NCBI GenBank assembly: GCA_937141995.1
Contig: CAKZQX010000987.1
Location: 1-7,185, forward strand
Direction of reading: 5' to 3'
From: an uncultured Chloroflexaceae bacterium
GTDB taxonomy: Bacteria > Chloroflexota > Chloroflexia > Chloroflexales > Chloroflexaceae
DNA length: 7,185 nt
Shown here: positions 1 to 5,238 of the stretch, in pieces
How the letters are laid out: each line of letters starts with the position of its first letter
Position numbering within the stretch: position 1 is the first letter of the stretch
The notes under the pieces: model-generated
Database searches by the model: none
Told to the model about the DNA's origin: nothing
The model's input: the letters and a program-made list of their open reading frames with translations, nothing else
Made by a program: the position numbers and the translations under genes

Positions 1-57
1 AGGACTTACGCGGTGCATATTCAAACGGACCGTTTGCTTTCGATAACGGCGTATTGC

Positions 58-76
58 GCCTGCGGCAGCATGGTAC
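58..76 (+). repeat. Outer inverted repeat, left arm (pairs with 323-341)
   Basis: GCCTGCGGCAGCATGGTAC is matched by GTACCATGCTACCGCAGGC at 323-341, with a single mismatch in 19 bp. The first 12 bases are the core (GCCTSCGGCAG) that recurs at 241-251 and 1340-1351 in the same orientation, and at 150-160, 330-341 and 1193-1203 in the opposite orientation. Confidence 0.8.
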
Positions 77-84
77 GTGATCTG

Positions 85-133
85 TCTTGTTCACGAAATG
101 TTGGCTCGAAGAGCCAACATTTCGTGAACAAGA
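85..133. repeat. Perfect 23-bp hairpin with a 3-nt loop
   Basis: Bases 85-107 are exactly complementary to 111-133, leaving only GAA (108-110) as the loop. There is no T-run after it on either strand, so it does not look like a rho-independent terminator. Its arm (TTCACGAAATGTTGGC part) is related to the arm of the hairpin at 268-314 (TTCACAAACATATTGC), suggesting that the two are diverged copies. Confidence 0.85.
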
Positions 134-147
134 TCTGGGTTCTTCCA

Positions 148-161
148 CCCTGCCGGAGGCG
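148..161 (-). repeat. Inner inverted repeat, left arm (pairs with 240-253)
   Basis: CCCTGCCGGAGGCG is perfectly complementary to CGCCTCCGGCAGGG at 240-253. It is the minus-orientation form of the GCCTSCGGCAG core that recurs through both intergenic regions. The pair encloses the central hairpin at 183-219. Confidence 0.8.
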
Positions 162-182
162 GAATTGTCTTTCAGGTCAGCG

Positions 183-219
183 ACCGCGTAACTCCTGTAA
201 TCTACAGGAGTTACGCGGT
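183..219. repeat. Central 17-bp hairpin carrying AGGAGTTACGCGG
   Basis: ACCGCGTAACTCCTGTA (183-199) and TACAGGAGTTACGCGGT (203-219) are perfect complements around the loop ATC. This is the symmetry centre of the whole left region. The right arm recurs at 1281-1297 with one change (TACAGGAGTTATGCGGT) and, more diverged, at 1-14. Confidence 0.85.
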
Positions 220-239
220 TTCCCGCGAACAAAGCTTTT

Positions 240-253
240 CGCCTCCGGCAGGG
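240..253 (+). repeat. Inner inverted repeat, right arm (pairs with 148-161)
   Basis: CGCCTCCGGCAGGG is the exact complement of 148-161. It is preceded by TCCCGCGAA (221-229) and a short GCGAA/TTCGC stem (225-229 with 238-242). The same order (motif, TCCCGCGAA, TTCGC, core) is found at 1281-1351. Confidence 0.75.
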
Positions 254-267
254 CGGAACATGCCATA

Positions 268-314
268 CTTATTCACAAACATATTGCACGAAATGCAACA
301 TGTTTGTGAATAAG
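268..314. repeat. 20-bp hairpin with one mismatch
   Basis: CTTATTCACAAACAT (268-282) pairs perfectly with 300-314. The stem continues past one A-C mismatch (283/299) with 284-288 against 294-298, closing on a 5-nt loop (289-293). It is the symmetric counterpart of the hairpin at 85-133 and shares recognisable arm sequence with it. Confidence 0.82.
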
Positions 315-322
315 CTACAACT

Positions 323-341
323 GTACCATGCTACCGCAGGC
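323..341 (-). repeat. Outer inverted repeat, right arm (pairs with 58-76)
   Basis: This is the complement of the left arm with one mismatch. Beyond it, similarity to the left flank continues weakly on the minus strand as far as about 400, including a diverged AGGACTTACGCGGT at 383-396. A small stem, GTTTCA/TGAAAC, is present at 349-365. Confidence 0.75.
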
Positions 342-472
342 AATCTGTGTTTCATCTGGTGAAACGCCTGGCTTGATCGCCCACCGTGTAACGCGTGTAA
401 ATATTGGGAGAGGGAAAGAGCCGACTATGCTGTGGCACGGGGAAGGCGCGCTGTTCTGCAGTTCTCTCTGCG

Positions 473-895
473 CTAGGGTGCGGTTGCGAGTGATATCGAC
501 CATCCCGCCGCGCCAACTGCCCGTTCCCGTGAGGGTTGGACTAAGCGGCTGACCATCTCAAGGATTTGCTGCGAGTCAACCGGCTTGGTGAGCAGCGCCG
601 TTACTCCGGCAGCACGGGCGCGCTGATAATCTTGTTCGCGGCTGCTGCCGGTCAGGGCAATCACGGGCAGTGTACGATAGCGCTCCTCCGCCTGGAGATG
701 CTCCATGAAAGACAACCCATCCATTTCGGGCATCATGAGATCGGTCAGGATCAGGTCAACAGGCCCATGCGTAAGGCAGTCCAATGCCTGAAGACCGTTG
801 CGTGCAGTGATCACATTGTGGTTATCCTGCTGCAAGATAAAGCGCAGCAAGCGCTGACTTGTCGTATAATCATCAACAACAAGAATTGTAGCCAT
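473..895 (-). CDS. Single-domain response regulator (CheY-like receiver)
   Basis: A 140-residue protein consisting of one receiver domain and no output domain. It probably relays phosphate from a histidine kinase to a partner protein in the cytoplasm. Visible hallmarks are the acidic pair D8-D9 (ILVVDDY), the expected phospho-acceptor D52 (LILTDLMMPEMDG), the switch Thr T82 (IALTG) and the conserved K104-P105 (LLTKPVD). The last 20 or so residues after the final helix are low-complexity and outside the usual domain. The ATG at 895 opens directly into the first beta strand, so the start is secure. Only a weak AGGAT/AGAAAGA purine tract precedes it. No kinase gene is next to it, so it is an orphan here. 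It is separated from the surface-polysaccharide operon by 462 bp of repeats and dyads, and is probably transcribed on its own. Confidence 0.93.
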   Translation of the reverse strand: MATILVVDDYTTSQRLLRFILQQDNHNVITARNGLQALDCLTHGPVDLILTDLMMPEMDGLSFMEHLQAEERYRTLPVIALTGSSREQDYQRARAAGVTALLTKPVDSQQILEMVSRLVQPSRERAVGAAGWSISLATAP

Positions 896-936
896 AGTTG
901 TCTTTCTATCCTGGTATTCAGGTCTGGTTATAACGG

Positions 937-967
937 GAGAACCGTTCTCTACTATGCCGTCGGCATA
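937..967. promoter_or_regulatory. Two adjacent dyads upstream of the response regulator gene
   Basis: GAGAAC-C-GTTCTC (937-949) and TATGCCG-T-CGGCATA (953-967) are perfect short inverted repeats with single-base centres, lying 41-72 bp upstream of the ATG at 895. Position and form fit operator sites, but no regulator is known and the promoter hexamers around them are not convincing. Function is inferred from position only. Confidence 0.4.
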
Positions 968-1138
968 TGTAGTGTGTCATCGTTTTCGGCTTCTTTGGGC
1001 TGCATTGGTTCTACTATATCATATGTTAATGACAAACTACTTCATATGGTTTTGCCATAGATAAACAATAAATCATCTTTACCACTACAAAGCAAAGCAA
1101 TGCACTGGGCCAGTCGGAGTCTGTTGCTGTGCCGGCAT

Positions 1139-1157
1139 ATGCGTCATCCGGACGCAT
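1139..1157. repeat. Short 7-bp hairpin followed by TCCCGCGAAC
   Basis: ATGCGTC (1139-1145) pairs with GACGCAT (1151-1157) around ATCCG. Overlapping its end, TCCCGCGAAC at 1158-1167 is identical to 221-230 of the left region, marking this as part of the same repeat family. Confidence 0.55.
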
Positions 1158-1192
1158 TCCCGCGAACATTGTTGAAGAAAGAGACCATAGTT

Positions 1193-1253
1193 GCTGCCGC
1201 AGGTGAAACGCGTCGCTGCCGCGAATAAACGTCTGGTTTATTCGCGGCAGCGA
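1193..1253. repeat. Repeat core plus 18-bp hairpin
   Basis: The core GCTGCCGCAGG (1193-1203, minus orientation) is followed by a perfect stem of 1213-1230 with 1236-1253 around GTCTG. The stem extends past a small internal loop with AACG/CGTT (1207-1210 with 1255-1258). No T-run follows on either strand. This belongs to the same module family as the left repeat region, but the hairpin arm sequence is different. Confidence 0.75.
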
Positions 1254-1280
1254 ACGTTCGGACGATGATAGCACTCAGGG

Positions 1281-1351
1281 TACAGGAGTTATGCGGTAGG
1301 TGTGCAAATGAGATGTGGGCTCCCGCGAAATCCGGGTTCGCCTGCGGCAGC
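1281..1351 (+). repeat. Second copy of the motif / TCCCGCGAA / core module
   Basis: TACAGGAGTTATGCGGT (1281-1297), TCCCGCGAA (1321-1329), a GCGAA/TTCGC mini-stem (1325-1329 with 1337-1341) and GCCTGCGGCAGC (1340-1351) occur in the same order as at 203-251, with spacer sequence that does not align. The core ends only 6 bp past the lipoprotein stop codon, so any transcript reading through the operon end would carry it. The core also forms an inverted pair with 1193-1203. Confidence 0.7.
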
Positions 1352-1357
1352 GTGGTG

Positions 1358-2320
1358 CTATTCCCGCTCTAAGAGAAAACTTATCCGGTCAATGTAGTAT
1401 GTCTGTAGAAAATCCTCGTCATTCTTTAAGGAGATGCCGGTGACATAGTTGTATGGTGGGTCAAAGATTAACTCATCCAGCCAGACAATTACTTCAACCC
1501 AGGTATTCGGCGGAATTGGTTGGTTGATATCCAGAAAGTAGAGTCGTGTCTCAGAGAAGAGTGGTAGATCATCCCTGGGATCATTTTCAAGCAGTTCGGA
1601 CACTGATGTGTCGTCAGGAACCCAGTGAGTATAGTCATTACTCCCCACGACCGTTACGACCAGATCATCGGTTTCGATCAAATTGGCCCCCCCACTGAGC
1701 CAGAAGCTGACGCCAATAATCTCATCACGGTCATATGCTACTTCGGGTGGTGACTCAACTGCCAGAAAGAACTTACTTGCCCGTTGACTTGGTGTGATTG
1801 CTATGGCGGTGCTTCCCGTATAAACATAATCGGTTGCTGCCAGATCATAATCTACCCAGTAACTCTGTTCGGCTGTCCAGTTCGCCGCGAGCTGATCATC
1901 ATAGATAACAATCTCGGCAATCCGTTCATCCTGGGTGGGTTGGGCCAGGGTATCCAGTTCTGAAACTGAGTGCAGAATAACCGGCAAGAACACTTGATTA
2001 GCTGTGGTGGTAGTGATGCTTGTGCTTTCCGCCAGGTTTGCTGACGTTGGCGTGTTCGTGAGCGTTGTCGGGCTTGCTACTGTTGTCGGTGTGACAGTTA
2101 TGTTCTCAGCATTTGCGAATGCTGTTGCTGTTGTATTCGGGTCTGCCACTGACTGATCTGATGGCGCTGTTGGCGCGAGAGCAAAAATAGGTGTGGCAGT
2201 AGCTTGTGGTTGCTCGGGTATGGTCTGCTCTGACCGGGAAGAGGTACAACCTGCCAGGAGTAGGCAGCCAATCCAGACCCAGCGGAGAAAATACTTTAGA
2301 TTTTGATACTGCTTGATCAT
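1358..2320 (-). CDS. Lipoprotein with Thr-rich stalk and C-terminal beta-sandwich domain
   Basis: This exported protein of 320 residues is probably lipid-anchored. A basic N-terminus and hydrophobic stretch end in a lipobox, LLAGC, with C25 as the expected acylated residue. Residues 26 to about 108 are a Thr/Ala/Pro/Ser-rich linker of the kind that extends a domain away from the membrane. After 'VFLPVI' (110-115), residues 135-320 form one folded unit with strand-like segments, starting 'EIVIYDDQLAANW' and ending 'YYIDRISFL'. This pattern recalls galactose-binding-like or carbohydrate-binding beta-sandwiches of Chloroflexota exoproteins, and sugar binding is an inference from that. The start is uncertain: ATG at 2320 lies 2 nt after the upstream gene's TGA, while GTG at 2326 would overlap that stop as GTGA. 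Neither has a clear Shine-Dalgarno. It is the last gene of the cluster and ends beside a repeat core. Confidence 0.85.
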   Translation of the reverse strand: MIKQYQNLKYFLRWVWIGCLLLAGCTSSRSEQTIPEQPQATATPIFALAPTAPSDQSVADPNTTATAFANAENITVTPTTVASPTTLTNTPTSANLAESTSITTTTANQVFLPVILHSVSELDTLAQPTQDERIAEIVIYDDQLAANWTAEQSYWVDYDLAATDYVYTGSTAIAITPSQRASKFFLAVESPPEVAYDRDEIIGVSFWLSGGANLIETDDLVVTVVGSNDYTHWVPDDTSVSELLENDPRDDLPLFSETRLYFLDINQPIPPNTWVEVIVWLDELIFDPPYNYVTGISLKNDEDFLQTYYIDRISFLLERE

Positions 2321-2322
2321 CT

Positions 2323-3528
2323 TCACTTTTGGGCATGATTACTTTTTCTCTGTCTCCACCGAGTATACACCCATCGCCCGGGTATGGCAACAAGCATGGC
2401 ACTGCCAAGCAGCATGCTGCCTGTCACTATCCACTGGAGAGGGGTTTCTGGTGTAATGCTGTTCTCCGACATGTCGGACGTTACCGCCGTTCCATGCTGG
2501 TTCTGTAACTCACGCTGGGGCGATTGGCGTGCTATAGTACCATGGTCAATATTCAGGTGGACTGCCCCGGTTGGTGCCTGCCATGCGTTAAAGATCGGGT
2601 TGGCGGTATGGTCGGCGGCTGCATTGGCCGCAGCAGTAGATATCACGGTGGAGGGCATGGCAGTTGCCGATGGGTTGATCATCGTTGCTCTGCTGCCGAT
2701 GTTGCGTGGTGTTGGTCGCCTGGTAAGCGGTGGAGGTGTAGAGCGCGAGTTAGCCCACCCATGTAGTACGTGGTTCCCTTCCCGGCGGTACTGGTGTGCT
2801 GCGGTCGGTGTGTTCGTGCGATCAAGCGCCGTATCGCTGAGTGTTCGTGCCGCTTCACCCGCCGGCACTGCCGTACCATCGATGAGATGCGCCATAGTTT
2901 CAGGTCGATCTGTTACTGACGGACTGTCGCTGTCTGCATCGTCCAGTGAAGTGCCGGACTGTTCAGTAGATACGATTTCCTCAGGTGGGGTACGTGCGCT
3001 ACCGATTGCTGCTTCGGATGCAGTTGTACGCTCTCCATCGAGTTCATTTGTCACGCTACTTGCTTGCATCTCTGTAATAGCTACGTTTGTGGGATCGAAA
3101 ACCGGGTCATCTTCTGCTGCCGTTTGATCAGTGATACTACTCTGCACTACGTTAGATGCTGGTGTTATCTGTTCTATGTTGCTCTCGTTAATATCCTCCG
3201 GCGCCTTAGATGACAAATCTGATAAGAGTACACTGTCTGGATTAACTGACGTGTTGTCGGCATCTTCCTCGGTCATGCCGGTAAGAGGACGAGCGGCAAA
3301 TTCATTCACAATCAAATCTTTTGCAATATCGGCGCGGATAGCGGCAGAATCTACATGAACCGGTTGTTGTCGGCGAAAGAGACTCGAGACGGTTGGTGAT
3401 GGCATAACCATAGTGCTGCTCACAGACGGGCGACATCCAACTGATAAAAAACCGATAATCAACAAAAACGTACTCCATTGAACAAGTTTCTGGGTGGGGT
3501 TATACTGACGACAATTTTTTGGTTCCAT
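2323..3528 (-). CDS. Ser/Thr-rich surface protein with N-terminal signal and C-terminal membrane segment
   Basis: The product is 401 residues and I recognise no family. Residues 14-32 (LVQWSTFLLIIGFLSVGC) form an export signal ending in a possible lipobox (SVGC, C32). Residues 33 to about 360 are low-complexity, rich in Ser, Thr, Ala, Asp and Pro, with no evident fold, resembling a mucin-like stalk. Residues 364-384 form a hydrophobic helix followed by a basic tail (RWVYTRWRQRK), the usual inside-positive arrangement of a C-terminal anchor. There is no LPxTG motif. It could therefore be attached at both ends, or only at the C-terminus if the signal is cleaved. It overlaps the upstream glycosyltransferase by 29 bp and abuts the lipoprotein gene, which supports this strand over the overlapping plus-strand frame. 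A role as a scaffold or glycosylation target of the neighbouring enzymes is speculation. Confidence 0.75.
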   Translation of the reverse strand: MEPKNCRQYNPTQKLVQWSTFLLIIGFLSVGCRPSVSSTMVMPSPTVSSLFRRQQPVHVDSAAIRADIAKDLIVNEFAARPLTGMTEEDADNTSVNPDSVLLSDLSSKAPEDINESNIEQITPASNVVQSSITDQTAAEDDPVFDPTNVAITEMQASSVTNELDGERTTASEAAIGSARTPPEEIVSTEQSGTSLDDADSDSPSVTDRPETMAHLIDGTAVPAGEAARTLSDTALDRTNTPTAAHQYRREGNHVLHGWANSRSTPPPLTRRPTPRNIGSRATMINPSATAMPSTVISTAAANAAADHTANPIFNAWQAPTGAVHLNIDHGTIARQSPQRELQNQHGTAVTSDMSENSITPETPLQWIVTGSMLLGSAMLVAIPGRWVYTRWRQRKSNHAQK

Positions 3529-4609
3529 TTTGTTTGGTTTCTACTACGTCCAGAAGACAAGCAATAATCCGTTCTGCATTACGTTGGGCATTAAAGTGAG
3601 TCTCGGCCCGTCGGCGTGCGGCCTGACCCAGACGGCTACGTAGCGCGGAGTCATCGGCCAGCAGGCGTAAGCGAGACACCAGTGTTTCCAGGTCGCCAGG
3701 TGGCATAAGAAAGCCGGTTTCGCCATCGACGACAATATCGGTCAATCCACCTACGGCCGTAACGATGGCGGCAAGCCCGGCGGCGCCCGCCTCGGCTGCG
3801 GCAATGCCAAAGGCTTCGGCTGCGGTTGGCAGAACAAATACATTGGATGTTTGAAACAACCGGATTAACTCGGGTGAGTTGGGTTGAAGATTGTGATATG
3901 CGCGAATGCCTGCGGTGGGCGACAGCGGTGTGCGGGTCACCAGGTGTAGCTCGGCCATGCCGGACGGTAGTTCCTGGAAGGCACGTAGCAGCAAATCACC
4001 CCCCTTCCGGGAGAGATCGCCTCCGACGAACAGGATGCGGAGTGGTCCGCTGTTCTGTTCTATCCCCGGTGTTAACAGAGTAGTATCCACACCGGGCGGG
4101 ATGACCTCAATACGCTCCGGAGCCACACCATAATCAGTGATGAGCGAGTCGCGCGTCCAGGTAGACCAGGGTAGGAGCCGCGCGGCGTTGCGTAGGAGCT
4201 TTACATTAACCTGATGTTTGTAGCGCTGGATGGGACCCGGCCGATCCGGGCGATGCCCGTACTGCCGGCTCATCTGATCATACTGAATTGGGGTAATGTC
4301 GGTGCTGATAACATAGGGAAGGGTTGCCACCAGATTGCCACCGAGTGCTGCGGGTACCTGGGTATTGAAAAATGCCACATCTCTATGTGCCTGGCTCAAT
4401 CCCTGCCGAACCTCTGTACGACCCCGCAGCGTACCACGTATGTTCGTAGGCAAGAACGCAAGATAATCCCAGATGGTTCCTGGTTGCGTATATGTAACCG
4501 GAACCCAATGTGCCTGGATTTGTGATGACTGATCGACAAAGCGTCGCAGGTTGTGATAGTAGGTCTGGTGACCGAGATGTTGTTCCATAACGAACGTTGT
4601 ACGAATCAT
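3500..4609 (-). CDS. GT-B fold glycosyltransferase (GT4-like)
   Basis: A 369-residue cytoplasmic enzyme that transfers a sugar from a nucleotide donor, probably during synthesis of a surface glycan. The C-terminal nucleotide-binding half is clear: VIPPGVD (169-175), the start of the second Rossmann fold LRILFVGGDLSRKGGD (190-205), and the EX7E motif E265-AFGIAAA-E273. These are followed by GGLTDIVVDGETGFL and PPGDLETL, typical of family 4. The N-terminal acceptor domain (1 to about 165) is less conserved and gives no substrate. I prefer ATG at 4609: it overlaps the acetyltransferase stop as ATGA, with GGTGGGG (4618-4624) 8 nt upstream as ribosome binding site. A GTG at 4618 would add 3 residues. 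Its 3' end overlaps the next gene by 29 bp. Donor and acceptor cannot be read from sequence. Confidence 0.92.
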   Translation of the reverse strand: MIRTTFVMEQHLGHQTYYHNLRRFVDQSSQIQAHWVPVTYTQPGTIWDYLAFLPTNIRGTLRGRTEVRQGLSQAHRDVAFFNTQVPAALGGNLVATLPYVISTDITPIQYDQMSRQYGHRPDRPGPIQRYKHQVNVKLLRNAARLLPWSTWTRDSLITDYGVAPERIEVIPPGVDTTLLTPGIEQNSGPLRILFVGGDLSRKGGDLLLRAFQELPSGMAELHLVTRTPLSPTAGIRAYHNLQPNSPELIRLFQTSNVFVLPTAAEAFGIAAAEAGAAGLAAIVTAVGGLTDIVVDGETGFLMPPGDLETLVSRLRLLADDSALRSRLGQAARRRAETHFNAQRNAERIIACLLDVVETKQNGTKKLSSV

Positions 4610-5238
4610 ACCGCGCACCCCACCATAATATGGTTGGAACCTACGACCCGGGCAGGAATACCAACGGCGGTTGCACCTGCCGGAACATCGTGAATAGCGA
4701 CGGCGTTTGCGCCGATCATAGCACCATCACCGATGGTAATACCACCGAGGACGCGTGCGCCGGCACCAATAAAGACGTTATCGCCAATCTTAGGGAATGC
4801 CCACTCATTGCGCATACCAATAGTAACAGCCGCAATAATGCTGCAATTCTGCCCAATGCATCTTGGTGCGATTACTGTGCCCGCCGGGTGAGCAATATAC
4901 AACCCGCCGCCGATCTCGGCTCCGACAACAATATCCAGACCAAACTCGCGCAGCAGCTTGCGTTGAATCATGCCGGGTAGCAGCGGAATACCATTGCGCT
5001 GACACCACGAACCGAACCGAAACCAGGCCATAGCCCTGAGTGACATATTGCGGTAGAGCAGTGTTAGAAGCACACGCAACGTAATCTTTTCGCGGGGCGT
5101 GATCTGCCCCATCACATACCAGCGCTGTGCATCTTGGATAAACAGGTCGAACATATGTCGCAGCGTATACTGCTTGTTGCGACGTTGCGTGCGTTTACGA
5201 AATTTGCGCCAGAAATTGTTTTCGACCACCGAGTTCAT
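4606..5238 (-). CDS. Hexapeptide-repeat acetyltransferase, serine acetyltransferase-like
   Basis: A 210-residue left-handed beta-helix acyltransferase expected to use acetyl-CoA. It has a helical N-terminal part (1 to about 95) followed by hexapeptide repeats: IVVGAEIGGGLYIAH, TVIAPRCIGQNCSII, KIGDNVFIGAGARVLGGITIGDGAMIGANA and a closing VGIPARVVG. Set against the E. coli CysE sequence as I remember it, D102 and H117 fall on catalytic D143 and H158 with the same 15-residue spacing. The CysE active-site His in RHPKI (H193) is replaced by F148 (AFPKI). The residues for catalysis thus look present, but one serine-contacting residue does not. With glycosyltransferases on both sides, O-acetylation of a sugar (as for WcaB/EpsH-type homologues) is more likely than cysteine synthesis. 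The ATG at 5238 has an ideal AAGGAG; upstream GTG/ATG codons at 5277 and 5253 do not. Confidence 0.88.
   Translation of the reverse strand: MNSVVENNFWRKFRKRTQRRNKQYTLRHMFDLFIQDAQRWYVMGQITPREKITLRVLLTLLYRNMSLRAMAWFRFGSWCQRNGIPLLPGMIQRKLLREFGLDIVVGAEIGGGLYIAHPAGTVIAPRCIGQNCSIIAAVTIGMRNEWAFPKIGDNVFIGAGARVLGGITIGDGAMIGANAVAIHDVPAGATAVGIPARVVGSNHIMVGCAV

Larger units (their letters stand above)
1..400. repeat. Nested, symmetric inverted-repeat region (about 400 bp)
   Basis: This stretch has no convincing gene and is built from inverted modules centred on about position 200. From outside inwards the pairs are: 1-14 (AGGACTTACGCGGT) with its diverged complement at 383-396; 58-76 with 323-341 (19 bp, one mismatch, ending in GGTAC/GTACC); hairpin 85-133 with related hairpin 268-314; and 148-161 with 240-253 (14 bp, perfect). 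Hairpin 183-219 lies at the centre. The midpoints of these pairs all fall between 198.5 and 201. The arrangement resembles composite REP/BIME-like or non-autonomous palindromic elements, but I cannot assign it to a named family. The left end may continue beyond the window, because the outermost motif starts at base 1. Confidence 0.8.

Noticed and set aside
13..309. A 98-codon plus-strand frame in the left repeat region
   Set aside because: It runs straight through two hairpins and two inverted repeats; its sequence is explained by the palindromic modules rather than by coding.
85..314. Rho-independent terminators at the long hairpins
   Set aside because: None is followed by a T-run on either strand, and the stems are far longer than typical terminators.
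1..400. CRISPR array
   Set aside because: The repeats are inverted and nested, not direct repeats of fixed length separated by unique spacers, and no cas gene is nearby.
1..400. Insertion sequence remnant
   Set aside because: No transposase fragment is visible in any frame and no target-site duplication can be identified; a non-autonomous element remains possible.
566..1060. A plus-strand frame overlapping the response regulator
   Set aside because: Antisense to a clear receiver domain and running through intergenic repeats.
2384..3127. A 247-codon open frame on the plus strand opposite the surface protein
   Set aside because: It is antisense to a minus-strand gene that has a signal segment, a membrane anchor and operon spacing. 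The plus-strand product has no domain, and its length follows from the biased composition of the minus-strand gene.
4606..5238. Naming the acetyltransferase cysE
   Set aside because: The Phe at the RHPKI His position and the glycan-gene context argue against serine as acceptor.
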